From Woronichinia naegeliana WA131 (GTDB taxonomy: Bacteria; Cyanobacteriota; Cyanobacteriia; Cyanobacteriales; Microcystaceae), in NCBI GenBank assembly GCA_025370055.1, contig CP073041.1:4216001-4280000 (forward strand): a stretch of 64,000 nucleotides of DNA. The letters are read 5' to 3'. Position 1 is the first letter of the stretch. Each line of letters starts with the position of its first letter. Both the position numbers and the translations under genes were made by a program. Positions 19,446-27,925 of the stretch are shown piece by piece. The notes under the pieces were generated by a model. The model was not told the origin of the DNA, made no database searches, and saw only the letters and a program-made list of their open reading frames with translations.

Positions 19446-20606
19446 TTTATAAACCTCTACTAATAAATTCCATTGATCATCTTCTACTGTGCGATGATAA
19501 ATCTCCCTCGCTTGAGTAATAGAAAGCTTTGCTGCTTGTTTGGTAATCGGTAGATTTTCAATATGATCAAACGCCGAACGAATCAATAACATCAGATTAC
19601 GAATATGTCCCCCACTCATTAAACATAGTTTCTCTAAAACTTCCATGCTTTGAAAAACATTAGTTTCTAAAGGTTGGGTTGGTGCATACTTCCGCACACG
19701 ACGAGCAATCAATTCTTTAAGCTGTTTCATCCCTTCATCACAAATCTTTTGATTATCAGGCATTTCCACCATAATCATCGGCAAAACTAAGGGATCATTA
19801 TCATAAATATCTCGCAAATCTGAAACACGAGAAGAATAGACCATTGAAATAGGAATGGTATAAATAACGTGACAATCTAATCCCTTTAATTGATTAGCTC
19901 GATCAATAAAAATCTCCTCATGGTTTGTGCGATTATTCGTTCGATTCATTGGCACAATGCGGTCTAAATTATCCACAATCACCACTAATTGCGATTGATC
20001 GGTTGGTAAATACCGCTTTCCATCCCCAATAAATTCATTTAAGGCACTCAGCAAAGTAACCGTATGAGGGTCTAATTTAGCGCGAATTTTCGTTCGTTCA
20101 TTGGGAATTGCTCGAATCGTTGAAGATAATTTACCAAATAGTCCGATCGCCGTCTCTAACTTCAGATCATCAAAGCGAATTTCTGTAAACGCTAACTCTT
20201 GTAAATCTTTCTGCCTATCAGATAACCAAGTTAATAAAGGTTGAGGATTAGCATTTTTTAACTGCTCCAATAAATGACGAGTACAAGCAATTAAAATATC
20301 TGTGTATTGGGCATCTTCTTTATCAATATCTCCTTCATCTGCCGCAAAATAAACGACAAAACAGCCCTGCTTTTCTAACTCTGCTTTTAATCGCAATAAT
20401 TCTGTTGATTTACCGCCGCCCCGATGACCGACATAAAGTTGACAAGTATTTCGATTAGGCGATCGCAGAATTTTATGGCCAAAATCCCGAATAATATCAC
20501 TGTCTCCCCGCACTGCTTTTAAGTCAACATAAACAGGATCACCCGCAGGCAGAGCCTTATCAGGATCAAACGCATTATAGAGATTGGTAATAAGGTCTTG
20601 AGACAT
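19407..20606 (-). CDS. P-loop ATPase (AAA/KAP-like), C-terminus replaced by IS sequence
   Basis: 399 residues. Walker A GHRGGGKST lies near residue 60, and Walker B with LVVIVDNLDRI near residue 210. An Arg-rich lid-like region (LIARRVRKYA) and a helical C-terminal part follow. Bacterial ATPases of this shape act as STAND/KAP-type signalling or DNA-transaction proteins; the role here is unknown. The last 12 codons (TGQCEVYGCQIR) are the right end of the ISX element read backwards, so the natural C-terminus, probably with a further domain, is gone. The ATG overlaps the upstream-extended frame of recG by 9 bp. It may be non-functional. Confidence 0.8.
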   Translation of the reverse strand: MSQDLITNLYNAFDPDKALPAGDPVYVDLKAVRGDSDIIRDFGHKILRSPNRNTCQLYVGHRGGGKSTELLRLKAELEKQGCFVVYFAADEGDIDKEDAQYTDILIACTRHLLEQLKNANPQPLLTWLSDRQKDLQELAFTEIRFDDLKLETAIGLFGKLSSTIRAIPNERTKIRAKLDPHTVTLLSALNEFIGDGKRYLPTDQSQLVVIVDNLDRIVPMNRTNNRTNHEEIFIDRANQLKGLDCHVIYTIPISMVYSSRVSDLRDIYDNDPLVLPMIMVEMPDNQKICDEGMKQLKELIARRVRKYAPTQPLETNVFQSMEVLEKLCLMSGGHIRNLMLLIRSAFDHIENLPITKQAAKLSITQAREIYHRTVEDDQWNLLVEVYKTGQCEVYGCQIR

Positions 20607-20708
20607 CGGCGATCGCCAAAAATTACTTGTCTAACCCATTATAGACAAATTCCCCGCCTTCCCAACCTCTGCAATTATCATAGAAATTGTCCTCCACCTT
20701 TGCCCCTT

Positions 20709-23174
20709 GTGACAGAACGCGATCGCCCCGACTGGCTACGACTCCAAAAAGCTCTCTCTGTGGAAGCAGAGCGGGGTTTTACTGACTTGCAAGGCAATCA
20801 ATATCGTTTTAGTGAATTTTTGTGTTTAACCTTGGGACAATCACCGCCGCCTGGTACTCCCGCCCGCCTTCGTCATCGTTGGCAAGAATTAGCGGTCAAA
20901 TTTAGCGATTACAGTCAACAAACCCTCGAAGAAAGACAATCCCTCGTTGCCACAACTCGTCGTTTTCTGCACGAATTACGCCAAAATCTCGAAACACCTA
21001 ATGCGCCTAAAACCGTCGTTCGGGAAGTCGAAAATAAACCGCCTGCTCCCCTACCGATTAGCAATAAAGCGATCGCCTTGGATCAACTATTAAAAGAAGT
21101 CGAGGATATTGGCACTTATCGAGCGAAAACCTTAGCCTATTTAAACTTACAAACTGTTCGGGATTTACTCTTTTATTTTCCCAGAGATTATATTGATTAT
21201 GCCCAACAAAAAAGCATTGTCGAATTAAAAGCAGGGGATACGGTTACGCTTATCGGTCGTGTGGTCAAATTTAATATTTTTAATAGTCCTAAAAATCCCA
21301 AACTAGCTATTTTTGAAATGATCATACGGGATCAAACAGGACGCATTAAACTCAGTCGCTTTTTAGCGGGGAATCGTTTTACCAGTAAAGCCTATCAAGA
21401 AGGTCAAAAAAAACGTTATCCCCCAGGAACTGCGATCGCGGCTTCAGGATTAGTTAAAGAAAATAAATTTGGGCTAACCTTAGATAATCCCTCTATTGAA
21501 ATTCTAGAAGACCCTAATTCGCCCGTTGAATCCCTTAATATTGGTCGCGTTCTGCCCGTTTATCCCCTCACTGAAGGCGTTCCCATTGACTTACTGCGAA
21601 AATGTGTGGTTATTGCTCTAGGGGCAGTTTCCCAATTAGAAGATGCTTTACCTCCCGCCATTCAAAAAAAGTATGACTTAATAGATTTAAAAACCGCGAT
21701 CGCTCAGATTCATTTTCCCGATGACAATGATAGTTTAACCTTAGCTCGACGACGATTAGTTTTCGATGAATTTTTCTATTTGCAACTCGGTTTTTTACAA
21801 AGAAAATATATTCAAAAAGCCACAGAAAAAAGTGTTGTGTTCACCCCTAGTGGTGAATTAATTGAAAAGTTTAATCAACTTTTACCTTTCAAATTAACCA
21901 ATGCTCAACAGCGAGTTGTCCAAGAAATTTTAGAAGATTTAAAAAATTCTACTCCCATGAATCGTCTCGTACAGGGAGATGTGGGGTCTGGAAAAACTGT
22001 TGTTGGAGTATTTGCCGTTTTAGCCGCTTTGCAGTCAGGTTATCAGGCCGCTTTTATGGCTCCAACGGAAGTTTTAGCCGAACAACATTATCGTAAATTA
22101 GTGCAATGGTTTAATCTGCTTTATTTACCTGTGGAATTATTAACAGGTTCGACAAGAGTTAAAAAACGTCGTGAAATTCATACGCAATTAGAAACAGGAG
22201 AATTACCATTATTAGTGGGAACCCATGCCCTCATTCAAGATAAGGTTAATTTTAATCGGTTAGGCTTAGTGGTGATTGATGAACAACATCGCTTTGGGGT
22301 ACAACAACGGGCAAAACTGTTAGCAAAAGGCGAAGCTCCCCACGTTTTAACTATGACGGCAACTCCCATTCCTCGTACCATGGCCTTAACCTTACATGGG
22401 GATTTAGATGTGAGTCAAATTGATGAATTACCCCCAGGTCGTCAACCGATTCAAACGACGGTTTTAACACCGAAAGAACGGCAACAGGTCTATGATTTGA
22501 TTCGGCGAGAAGTAGCTCAGGGGCGACAGATTTATATTATTTTTCCGACCATTGAACAATCTGAAAAATTAGATTTAAAGGCCGCTGTAGATGAACATCA
22601 ATATTTATCAGAAACAGTGTTTCCCAACTTTCAAATTGGTTTGTTACATGGTCGCATGAGTTCAGCCGATAAGGATACAGTATTAAATTCATTTCGAGAT
22701 AATCAAACCCAAATTATTGTTTCTACCACAGTGATTGAAGTGGGGGTTGATGTTCCCAATGCAACAGTAATGTTAATTGAAAATGCGGAACGTTTTGGTT
22801 TATCGCAATTACATCAATTACGTGGTCGTGTAGGTCGCGGTGAACATTCTTCCTATTGTTTATTAATGACTAATAGTAAAAATCCCGATGCCCGTCAACG
22901 TTTAAGTGTTTTAGAACAGTCTCAAGATGGATTTTTTATCTCTGAAATGGATTTACGTTTGCGCGGGCCTGGTGAAGTTTTAGGCACTCGTCAATCGGGT
23001 TTACCAGATTTTGCCTTAGCGAGTTTAGTAGAGGATCAGGAAATTTTATTATTGGCAAGGGAAGCGGCAGAAAATATGATTAAAACTGATGCCAGTTTGG
23101 CTGATTTTCCGATTTTGCAAGGGGAGTTACAACGGCGTTATGAGAAGATAATTGGAGCAGAAATGTTAACTTGA
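20709..23174 (+). CDS. recG: ATP-dependent DNA helicase RecG
   Basis: Reverses stalled replication forks and migrates Holliday junctions. The sequence shows the wedge/OB domain (around VGRVVKFNIFNSPKNPKLAI), Walker A GDVGSGKTVVG, the DEQH box (VVIDEQHRFGVQQ), TMTATPIPRT, and the C-terminal helicase motifs (STTVIEVGVDVPNA, LRGRVGRGEHSSYCL). The frame is open from 20598, but the upstream residues look non-coding. A GTG at 20709 gives VTERDRPDWLRLQKAL, about 821 residues, a normal length for cyanobacterial RecG, so it is preferred. If the ATG at 20598 is used the protein is 858 residues and overlaps the start of the divergent ATPase gene. Confidence 0.93.
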   Translation: MTERDRPDWLRLQKALSVEAERGFTDLQGNQYRFSEFLCLTLGQSPPPGTPARLRHRWQELAVKFSDYSQQTLEERQSLVATTRRFLHELRQNLETPNAPKTVVREVENKPPAPLPISNKAIALDQLLKEVEDIGTYRAKTLAYLNLQTVRDLLFYFPRDYIDYAQQKSIVELKAGDTVTLIGRVVKFNIFNSPKNPKLAIFEMIIRDQTGRIKLSRFLAGNRFTSKAYQEGQKKRYPPGTAIAASGLVKENKFGLTLDNPSIEILEDPNSPVESLNIGRVLPVYPLTEGVPIDLLRKCVVIALGAVSQLEDALPPAIQKKYDLIDLKTAIAQIHFPDDNDSLTLARRRLVFDEFFYLQLGFLQRKYIQKATEKSVVFTPSGELIEKFNQLLPFKLTNAQQRVVQEILEDLKNSTPMNRLVQGDVGSGKTVVGVFAVLAALQSGYQAAFMAPTEVLAEQHYRKLVQWFNLLYLPVELLTGSTRVKKRREIHTQLETGELPLLVGTHALIQDKVNFNRLGLVVIDEQHRFGVQQRAKLLAKGEAPHVLTMTATPIPRTMALTLHGDLDVSQIDELPPGRQPIQTTVLTPKERQQVYDLIRREVAQGRQIYIIFPTIEQSEKLDLKAAVDEHQYLSETVFPNFQIGLLHGRMSSADKDTVLNSFRDNQTQIIVSTTVIEVGVDVPNATVMLIENAERFGLSQLHQLRGRVGRGEHSSYCLLMTNSKNPDARQRLSVLEQSQDGFFISEMDLRLRGPGEVLGTRQSGLPDFALASLVEDQEILLLAREAAENMIKTDASLADFPILQGELQRRYEKIIGAEMLT

Positions 23175-23202
23175 TTTTTGATTTTTTAGAGAGCGATCGC
23201 AA

Positions 23203-23298
23203 TTTTATCCCCCTAAATCTCTCTTGAAAAAGGAGACTTTTTTGAAGCGGTTTTATCCCTCTGAATCCTCATTTGAAAGGGTGACTTTTTTAAATTTG
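23203..23298. repeat. Two imperfect 48-bp tandem repeats after recG
   Basis: Units start TTTTATCCC(C/T)CT(A/G)AATC and end with GACTTTTTT plus a short tail (23203-23250 and 23251-23298). Each has a self-complementary core (CTCTTGAAAAAGGAG; TCATTTGAAAGGGTGA). They resemble interspersed repeats often seen in cyanobacterial intergenic DNA and could also act as transcription terminators for recG. Confidence 0.6.
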
Positions 23299-23362
23299 CA
23301 ATAAGTCTAATGCGATGAGAAACAAGTGATCAATATTGATGAAATAATTCTCTGTAATTATT

Positions 23363-23632
23363 ATGACTGATGATCAATTGAAACAATTAATCGAGTCCAA
23401 TGCCAAATCTATTGCGGCTTTATTTGATTTAATGGCAATCGAGCGAGAGGCGATCTCCCAGACACGTTTAGAACAACTGAGCCAGGACTTAGTTAAAACT
23501 CCTGAAGAGACTACCGAAATCCCAAGCTGGCGACCCGTTCAAATGGCAGTCATACTTATACGCCAAAAATTATTTAGAATTTCGATACTAAATCAGTCCA
23601 TATTCTCTGGTTCCATATCGTCTTCAAATTGA
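23363..23632 (+). pseudogene. Small coiled-coil protein, probably C-terminally truncated
   Basis: The start MTDDQLKQLIESNAKSIAAL resembles small cyanobacterial proteins with a helical N-terminus, often encoded near Uma2-like or other accessory genes. After about residue 55 the sequence loses that character and runs into the 3' end of the NACHT gene (40 bp tail-to-tail overlap). It is probably the remaining 5' part of a longer gene. No function is assigned. Confidence 0.45.
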
Positions 23633-26600
23633 TGTCTTAACTTGCGATTTATGTTTGCATCCTTTTGTGGATCGTAAGAAGTATCAGGTAAGTTAATTGC
23701 TCCTAATATTTTTAGAACATACAAATCACGATTAGTCAAACCTGTTACACCTTTAAAGTCCGCATTACGCCAAGTTTTTAGAAACTCATTTCCTTGAGTT
23801 CCAAGAAGTCCATCTGGTTGAGTATCAATACTGATAATTTCTCCTTCAATAGTAAGAATATGGATTAAATCACCATCTTTTTTATATTTCAAAATAAATA
23901 CGGAATTAATCTTTTTCTGCCACTTTATAGATTTATCTTCCTTTATGTAAGCAATTATTATTTCGTTGTCTCTCGGATAAATAAGATTATCATCAAAATC
24001 GCTTTTATAAATATAATCATCACCTGGATAGATAAATAAAATGTATGGAAGGGGTATTGAAAACGCATTTAATTTATTTAATGATTTTTGATTTAAACTT
24101 ATTGAAGTCCCAACAAACCATCCATTCATGTCATAAAAATGAACATTTTTAAATTGACAGCCTTGCATTTTAGTATTAATCATTAAACAATTTTCACCAA
24201 AGACAGCATTGCTAAGATTGGCAAATTCTAAGTTACATCCTGATAGATCAGCAGATGGCAAATGAACAAAACTTAAATCCACGCCATATAAATCTTGCCC
24301 AATTAATGCGTTTTTATTATAGGTAGTCAAAATAGTTGCAACATTACCACCGATTGATCCCACTTGACTTAAAGGTTGATTGCGTGTCTGTTTGATAATT
24401 GATAATAATCGTTCTTTGACCATTTCCTTGTCAGAGGAAAGCATATTTCTGATTAGAGAAATAATCGCAGATTCGCCTTGATCATCAAAATTGGATTTAT
24501 TGCCCATTAATGGTTCTTTACCAATTGTTTCAACTATCAAATCAAAATTCTCTGGAAGAAATTCGTCCAACGGTGGAATAGAATTAACGAATCCCTTTTC
24601 GTTACATTGACGATGAAAATAAGATGACCAAGTATATTTAGATGATTGCTCTTGATTTAAGCCTGATTGTTCTTTGGCTAACTCCAAAAAATCTGGAGCT
24701 AATACTCCTAGTTCAGCAGCAAATTTGTAGGCGACAAAAAATTCTAATAGTGAACGATGAGCAGGCGTATAATCACCATCTGCATTACGAATAAGCATTG
24801 TTTGACCCATCATGTCATAATGCCAATGATCAAGATTTTTCTCCTCTTGTACAGCGTGTCCAAATAAACGGCGTAAGCGGTCAGGAAAAAGCCGATAATT
24901 GAGACTCATCTGATCCGTAGAAAGCATTTCCCATGATAATTCACAAAGAAAATAAAGTTTGTCAGCTAGTGATGTAAAAGTCCTTTCTGCTTTAATATCC
25001 CGCTTCATTTTCTCCTTGACTGCATAGAGATAAATGCGAGACATATCAATGGGTTTACCTGCTTCAATCTCTGGCAATGCTTCTAAGATTAATTCGGTCA
25101 TTACTGGACGACGAGCTAAATCCAATAATTGAGGATTTCCCATTATCTCTTCTACAACAGAATCATTAGTTCGTAAAGATAAAACTTGACGAATTTGCTC
25201 ATCATTAAACTTCTCTAATTCCACTACTTCAAATTGTGGAGGTTCACCTGTTAGAGCAGAAATAGAGGCTTTTAATTCTGCATTGAGCAATGCACGTCCT
25301 GATTTAGCTTCTGGAAAATGTTCAGTCCGACTGGTTAAAATAGCTTTTGAACCAGGGACAACAACTCTCGCCAGTTCCCAGAAATTATTAATCATTTTTT
25401 GTTCATCTACTCTGTCTGCCATCTCATCAAAACCATCAAAAATGAGGAGCAGTTTCCCCATACGATTTAGTTGTTCAAAAGCAGAATAACTAGGCAAAGG
25501 AATTTCATATTTACGAAAGAAAAATTCCGAGAATAATGATTCTATACTCACTGCCTTGGCATAATCTCGCAGAGGAATAACCAAAGGAATACGGGGTCTT
25601 TCAATACCTTGTTCTTTTGCAGTTTTATATTTTTGTAACGCTGTCCAAGCATAATGTAAAGTTATCCAGGTTTTTCCTGTGCCAAATTCACCCAATATTG
25701 AAATATGTTCCTTTGATGGATCACCTAACCAGCGATCAATATAGCCATCAATCCATCCCTCATTTTCTCCATATTTGCTAACAGCAATCTTTTCTTTAGT
25801 TATCAGATTAAATTCATCTTTAGTGCAGGCTAAAGGAACATACATTTTATCAATTTCTTTTCGCGTTACTTCAGCTTCTAACCAATCAAGATACGCATTA
25901 AAATTAGCATCCTGATCTATAAGTTCATCAAAGGTATAGCAAAATATTTTCTCTTGATTTTCTGGTTTATCTGCTTCATTACGAGCGGCTGGACTAATTC
26001 GACGATGGGCTACGAGCCAGCCCTCTTGTGTTTTTTGTGCCTTTACAGACCTTTGTAAAGCTTCAACATCAGGGACTTTTGCTTCCCCTTCAACTCCACG
26101 AACTAGAACACGATCATAACCTCGTCTGCCTGGAATACGAATAATTAACTCAAAATATGTATTGTCCTGAACATCATAGCTTTCTATCTCATATTTTAAA
26201 GCTGTAAACCATGATCTCATTTCCTGAGAGAGAATAAATTTTCTAACTTTTCCTGAATTGATATTAGTGGTAGGCTGAAGATATTGCAATTGTTGGGCTA
26301 GAGCTAGTAAAATATCTTCTGGTTTCTCAAGCCTGACTAATTGATTTTGTAAACTTGTAATACCTCGCTGTATCTCATCAAGCTTTTGATCCCTTACTAC
26401 ATCCGCTGGAGTACGTGTTCTTTCCGTCACATGCCAAAAATGTGATAAAAAATAAGCAAACTCTCGTAGTAGATTAATCCCAATTTCTTTTATTTCATCT
26501 CCGAGCGCATATCCATCTATAAATGCTTGTCCTTCGCTAATTAAAATAGAAAAATCGTTCTGTTCAAATGCTTCTCGAAAAGCCTTGCGGATTTGATCTT

Positions 26601-26823
26601 GCTGAAATAACTCCAAAACAGCTTGAGGTTTGCCAACACCATATTCAACAAGAGAATAAGCATAAACTCCCGCAAAATCAGCAGGAGGATGATCTGGCTC
26701 AAAATCACACTTCTTTAATAGCTTAATTACTTCTGTATTACGCTCAAGCTTATTTTTGACGGGATTAGTTGCAACCCCTGTAATACCAGTAATCATTTTG
26801 ATAACAAAAGAAAGTTCCATCAC
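23593..26823 (-). CDS. NACHT-domain NTPase with C-terminal pentapeptide repeats
   Basis: 1076 residues. (1) Residues 1-180 form a helical N-terminal region. (2) Residues ~195-320 contain YDRVLVRGVEGEAK, with an E-x-K that could belong to a restriction-endonuclease-like fold, followed by QEGWLVAHRRISPAARNEA (inference). (3) The NACHT NTPase has Walker A GEFGTGKTW at 378-386, Walker B LLIFDGFDEMAD at ~459-470 and winged-helix-like sequence to ~720. (4) Pentapeptide-like repeats lie at ~855-930 (LYGVDLSFVHLPSADLSG, NLEFANLSNAVFGEN). (5) A beta-rich tail closes it. NACHT proteins of bacteria (bNACHT, STAND superfamily) sense phage products and trigger defence through an effector; the layout fits but function is not shown. 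It stands alone, convergent with the small gene at 23363. Confidence 0.85.
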   Translation of the reverse strand: MMELSFVIKMITGITGVATNPVKNKLERNTEVIKLLKKCDFEPDHPPADFAGVYAYSLVEYGVGKPQAVLELFQQDQIRKAFREAFEQNDFSILISEGQAFIDGYALGDEIKEIGINLLREFAYFLSHFWHVTERTRTPADVVRDQKLDEIQRGITSLQNQLVRLEKPEDILLALAQQLQYLQPTTNINSGKVRKFILSQEMRSWFTALKYEIESYDVQDNTYFELIIRIPGRRGYDRVLVRGVEGEAKVPDVEALQRSVKAQKTQEGWLVAHRRISPAARNEADKPENQEKIFCYTFDELIDQDANFNAYLDWLEAEVTRKEIDKMYVPLACTKDEFNLITKEKIAVSKYGENEGWIDGYIDRWLGDPSKEHISILGEFGTGKTWITLHYAWTALQKYKTAKEQGIERPRIPLVIPLRDYAKAVSIESLFSEFFFRKYEIPLPSYSAFEQLNRMGKLLLIFDGFDEMADRVDEQKMINNFWELARVVVPGSKAILTSRTEHFPEAKSGRALLNAELKASISALTGEPPQFEVVELEKFNDEQIRQVLSLRTNDSVVEEIMGNPQLLDLARRPVMTELILEALPEIEAGKPIDMSRIYLYAVKEKMKRDIKAERTFTSLADKLYFLCELSWEMLSTDQMSLNYRLFPDRLRRLFGHAVQEEKNLDHWHYDMMGQTMLIRNADGDYTPAHRSLLEFFVAYKFAAELGVLAPDFLELAKEQSGLNQEQSSKYTWSSYFHRQCNEKGFVNSIPPLDEFLPENFDLIVETIGKEPLMGNKSNFDDQGESAIISLIRNMLSSDKEMVKERLLSIIKQTRNQPLSQVGSIGGNVATILTTYNKNALIGQDLYGVDLSFVHLPSADLSGCNLEFANLSNAVFGENCLMINTKMQGCQFKNVHFYDMNGWFVGTSISLNQKSLNKLNAFSIPLPYILFIYPGDDYIYKSDFDDNLIYPRDNEIIIAYIKEDKSIKWQKKINSVFILKYKKDGDLIHILTIEGEIISIDTQPDGLLGTQGNEFLKTWRNADFKGVTGLTNRDLYVLKILGAINLPDTSYDPQKDANINRKLRHQFEDDMEPENMD

Positions 26824-27220
26824 CTAAGACCTTTTGATTGATGTGCTTTCTATTATAGTGCTTGTTCAGACAGCCATGACAAAATTATCATCACCCTTGA
26901 CAACATTTTTGAGACCCACGCTCATCAAGTAGGGAGTTGGCTATGTTAGCGTATCATAACAAGTAATTGTAGTTGATGAATAAAACCAGTTAAGGACGAC
27001 GACGAAAGCAATAATCGCGTTTTTTCCGACTGTTTATAATGGTGATCGCACTTTTTTTGAGTGTTTATGAAGGCGATCGCTTTTTCGGATAGGAGAGGAA
27101 AATGGCAATCTTGCCGATTTGTCTAAAATTTACGATATTGTAGAGGGTAGCCGCAGGAGCGTTGAAGTTCACTTGGCCCTTATAGCTCATCTTATTTGAC
27201 CCATTTAAGGTACTCTCAAT
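26824..27220. other. Intergenic region with a coding remnant and repeats
   Basis: 397 bp between the NACHT gene and the toxin gene. It holds one 41-bp repeat with HIP1-like ends (27041-27081) and a start-less open frame 27071-27199 (plus strand, contains NLADLSKIYDIVEGS and ends LIAHLI) that looks like a decayed gene end. A promoter for the toxin-antitoxin pair should lie here, but no convincing -35/-10 pair could be picked. Confidence 0.35.
27041..27081. repeat. 41-bp direct repeat, left copy
   Basis: Starts GGTGATCGCAC and ends GAAGGCGATCGCT, with a TTTGAGTGTTTATGA core. It matches 27737-27777 at all but two positions. One HIP1 octamer is intact at its right end, a decayed one at its left. 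Together the two copies bracket the toxin-antitoxin genes. Confidence 0.8.
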
Positions 27221-27469
27221 GTGAAATATCAAGTTAAGTTTCAGCCAAAAGCAATCAAAGCACTAGACAAGTTACCGACCTCAGAAAAGATCAAAATTGT
27301 AACCAAGATTGAAGCTTTGAAGGACGATCTACAAGGAGATGTTAAGAAATTAACGAATTTTACGCCAGAGTATCGCTTACGAGTTGGTAATTACCGAGTG
27401 CTATTCGGTATTGAGGGACAAACTTTAACCATCTATCAAATTAAACATAGACGAGACGTTTACAATTGA
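27221..27469 (+). CDS. RelE/ParE-type toxin
   Basis: 82 residues, typical size for a RelE/ParE toxin. The start GTG (VKYQVKFQPKAIKALDKLP) is read as Met. The C-terminal half has the family pattern YRLRVGNYRVLFGIEG followed by IYQIKHRRDVYN, where conserved Arg, Tyr and His lie. RelE members cleave mRNA in the ribosome; ParE members poison gyrase. Motifs favour the RelE side, but the target is not proven. It lies 15 bp upstream of the antitoxin gene, so toxin-first order, common in cyanobacteria. Confidence 0.85.
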   Translation: MKYQVKFQPKAIKALDKLPTSEKIKIVTKIEALKDDLQGDVKKLTNFTPEYRLRVGNYRVLFGIEGQTLTIYQIKHRRDVYN

Positions 27470-27484
27470 TTTCAGGAGTCTAAA

Positions 27485-27694
27485 ATGCTTGAATTACATC
27501 CCGAATTTCTAATCAAAAATGGTAAAAAAGAGTTTGTTGTTCTAACCTATGAAGAGTTTATAGCAATCCAAACTATGCTGGAAGATTTAGAAGACTTGCA
27601 CGATCTAAGACAAGCCAAAAATGAGCAGATAAATGAGCCATCATTTCCTTTAGAAGATGTTAAGGTAATGCTTGCTATTGATCATCTTTGTTGA
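27485..27694 (+). CDS. Antitoxin partner of the RelE-type toxin
   Basis: 69 residues, starting MLELHPEFLIKNGKKEFVVL then TYEEFIAIQTMLEDLEDL. The beta-strand/helix N-terminus (KNGKKEFVVLTYEEF) resembles the Phd/YefM-type DNA-binding antitoxin fold. The acidic helix and tail (DLEDLHDLRQAK...) would wrap the toxin. An AGGAG ribosome-binding site stands just before ATG. It is expected to autoregulate the pair, but no operator is visible. Confidence 0.75.
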   Translation: MLELHPEFLIKNGKKEFVVLTYEEFIAIQTMLEDLEDLHDLRQAKNEQINEPSFPLEDVKVMLAIDHLC

Positions 27695-27736
27695 TTCTAT
27701 TTGAATTGATTGCTGCTTAAAAATAGATTTAGAGAA

Positions 27737-27777
27737 GGCGATCGCACTTTGTTTGAGTGTTTATGAAGGCGATCGCT
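27737..27777. repeat. 41-bp direct repeat, right copy
   Basis: Starts GGCGATCGCAC and ends GAAGGCGATCGCT; both ends hold a perfect HIP1 octamer. Same orientation as 27041-27081, 656 bp between the copies. Confidence 0.8.
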
Positions 27778-27886
27778 CCTATAAATCCTAACATCTCTAT
27801 TGCCCTCTTGGTGACTCTTATCACACCATTAAGAATGGGTTCCGTCCATAATAGTAAGCTCCAAAATTTTTGAATGGATAATTATC

Positions 27887-27925
27887 AACTATTCACTATT
27901 CACTATTCACTATCAACTATTCACT
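27887..27925. repeat. Heptanucleotide tandem repeat (STRR type)
   Basis: Runs of CTATTCA in register (ACTATTCACTATTCACTATTC...). On the minus strand the repeat (GTGAATA units) supplies the last codons and stop of the AI-2E-type transporter gene. Short tandemly repeated heptamers are a known feature of cyanobacterial genomes. Confidence 0.75.

Noticed and set aside
27887-27925. CRISPR-like short repeat
   Set aside because: 7-bp units in direct contact without spacers; a heptamer tandem repeat. No cas genes in the window.
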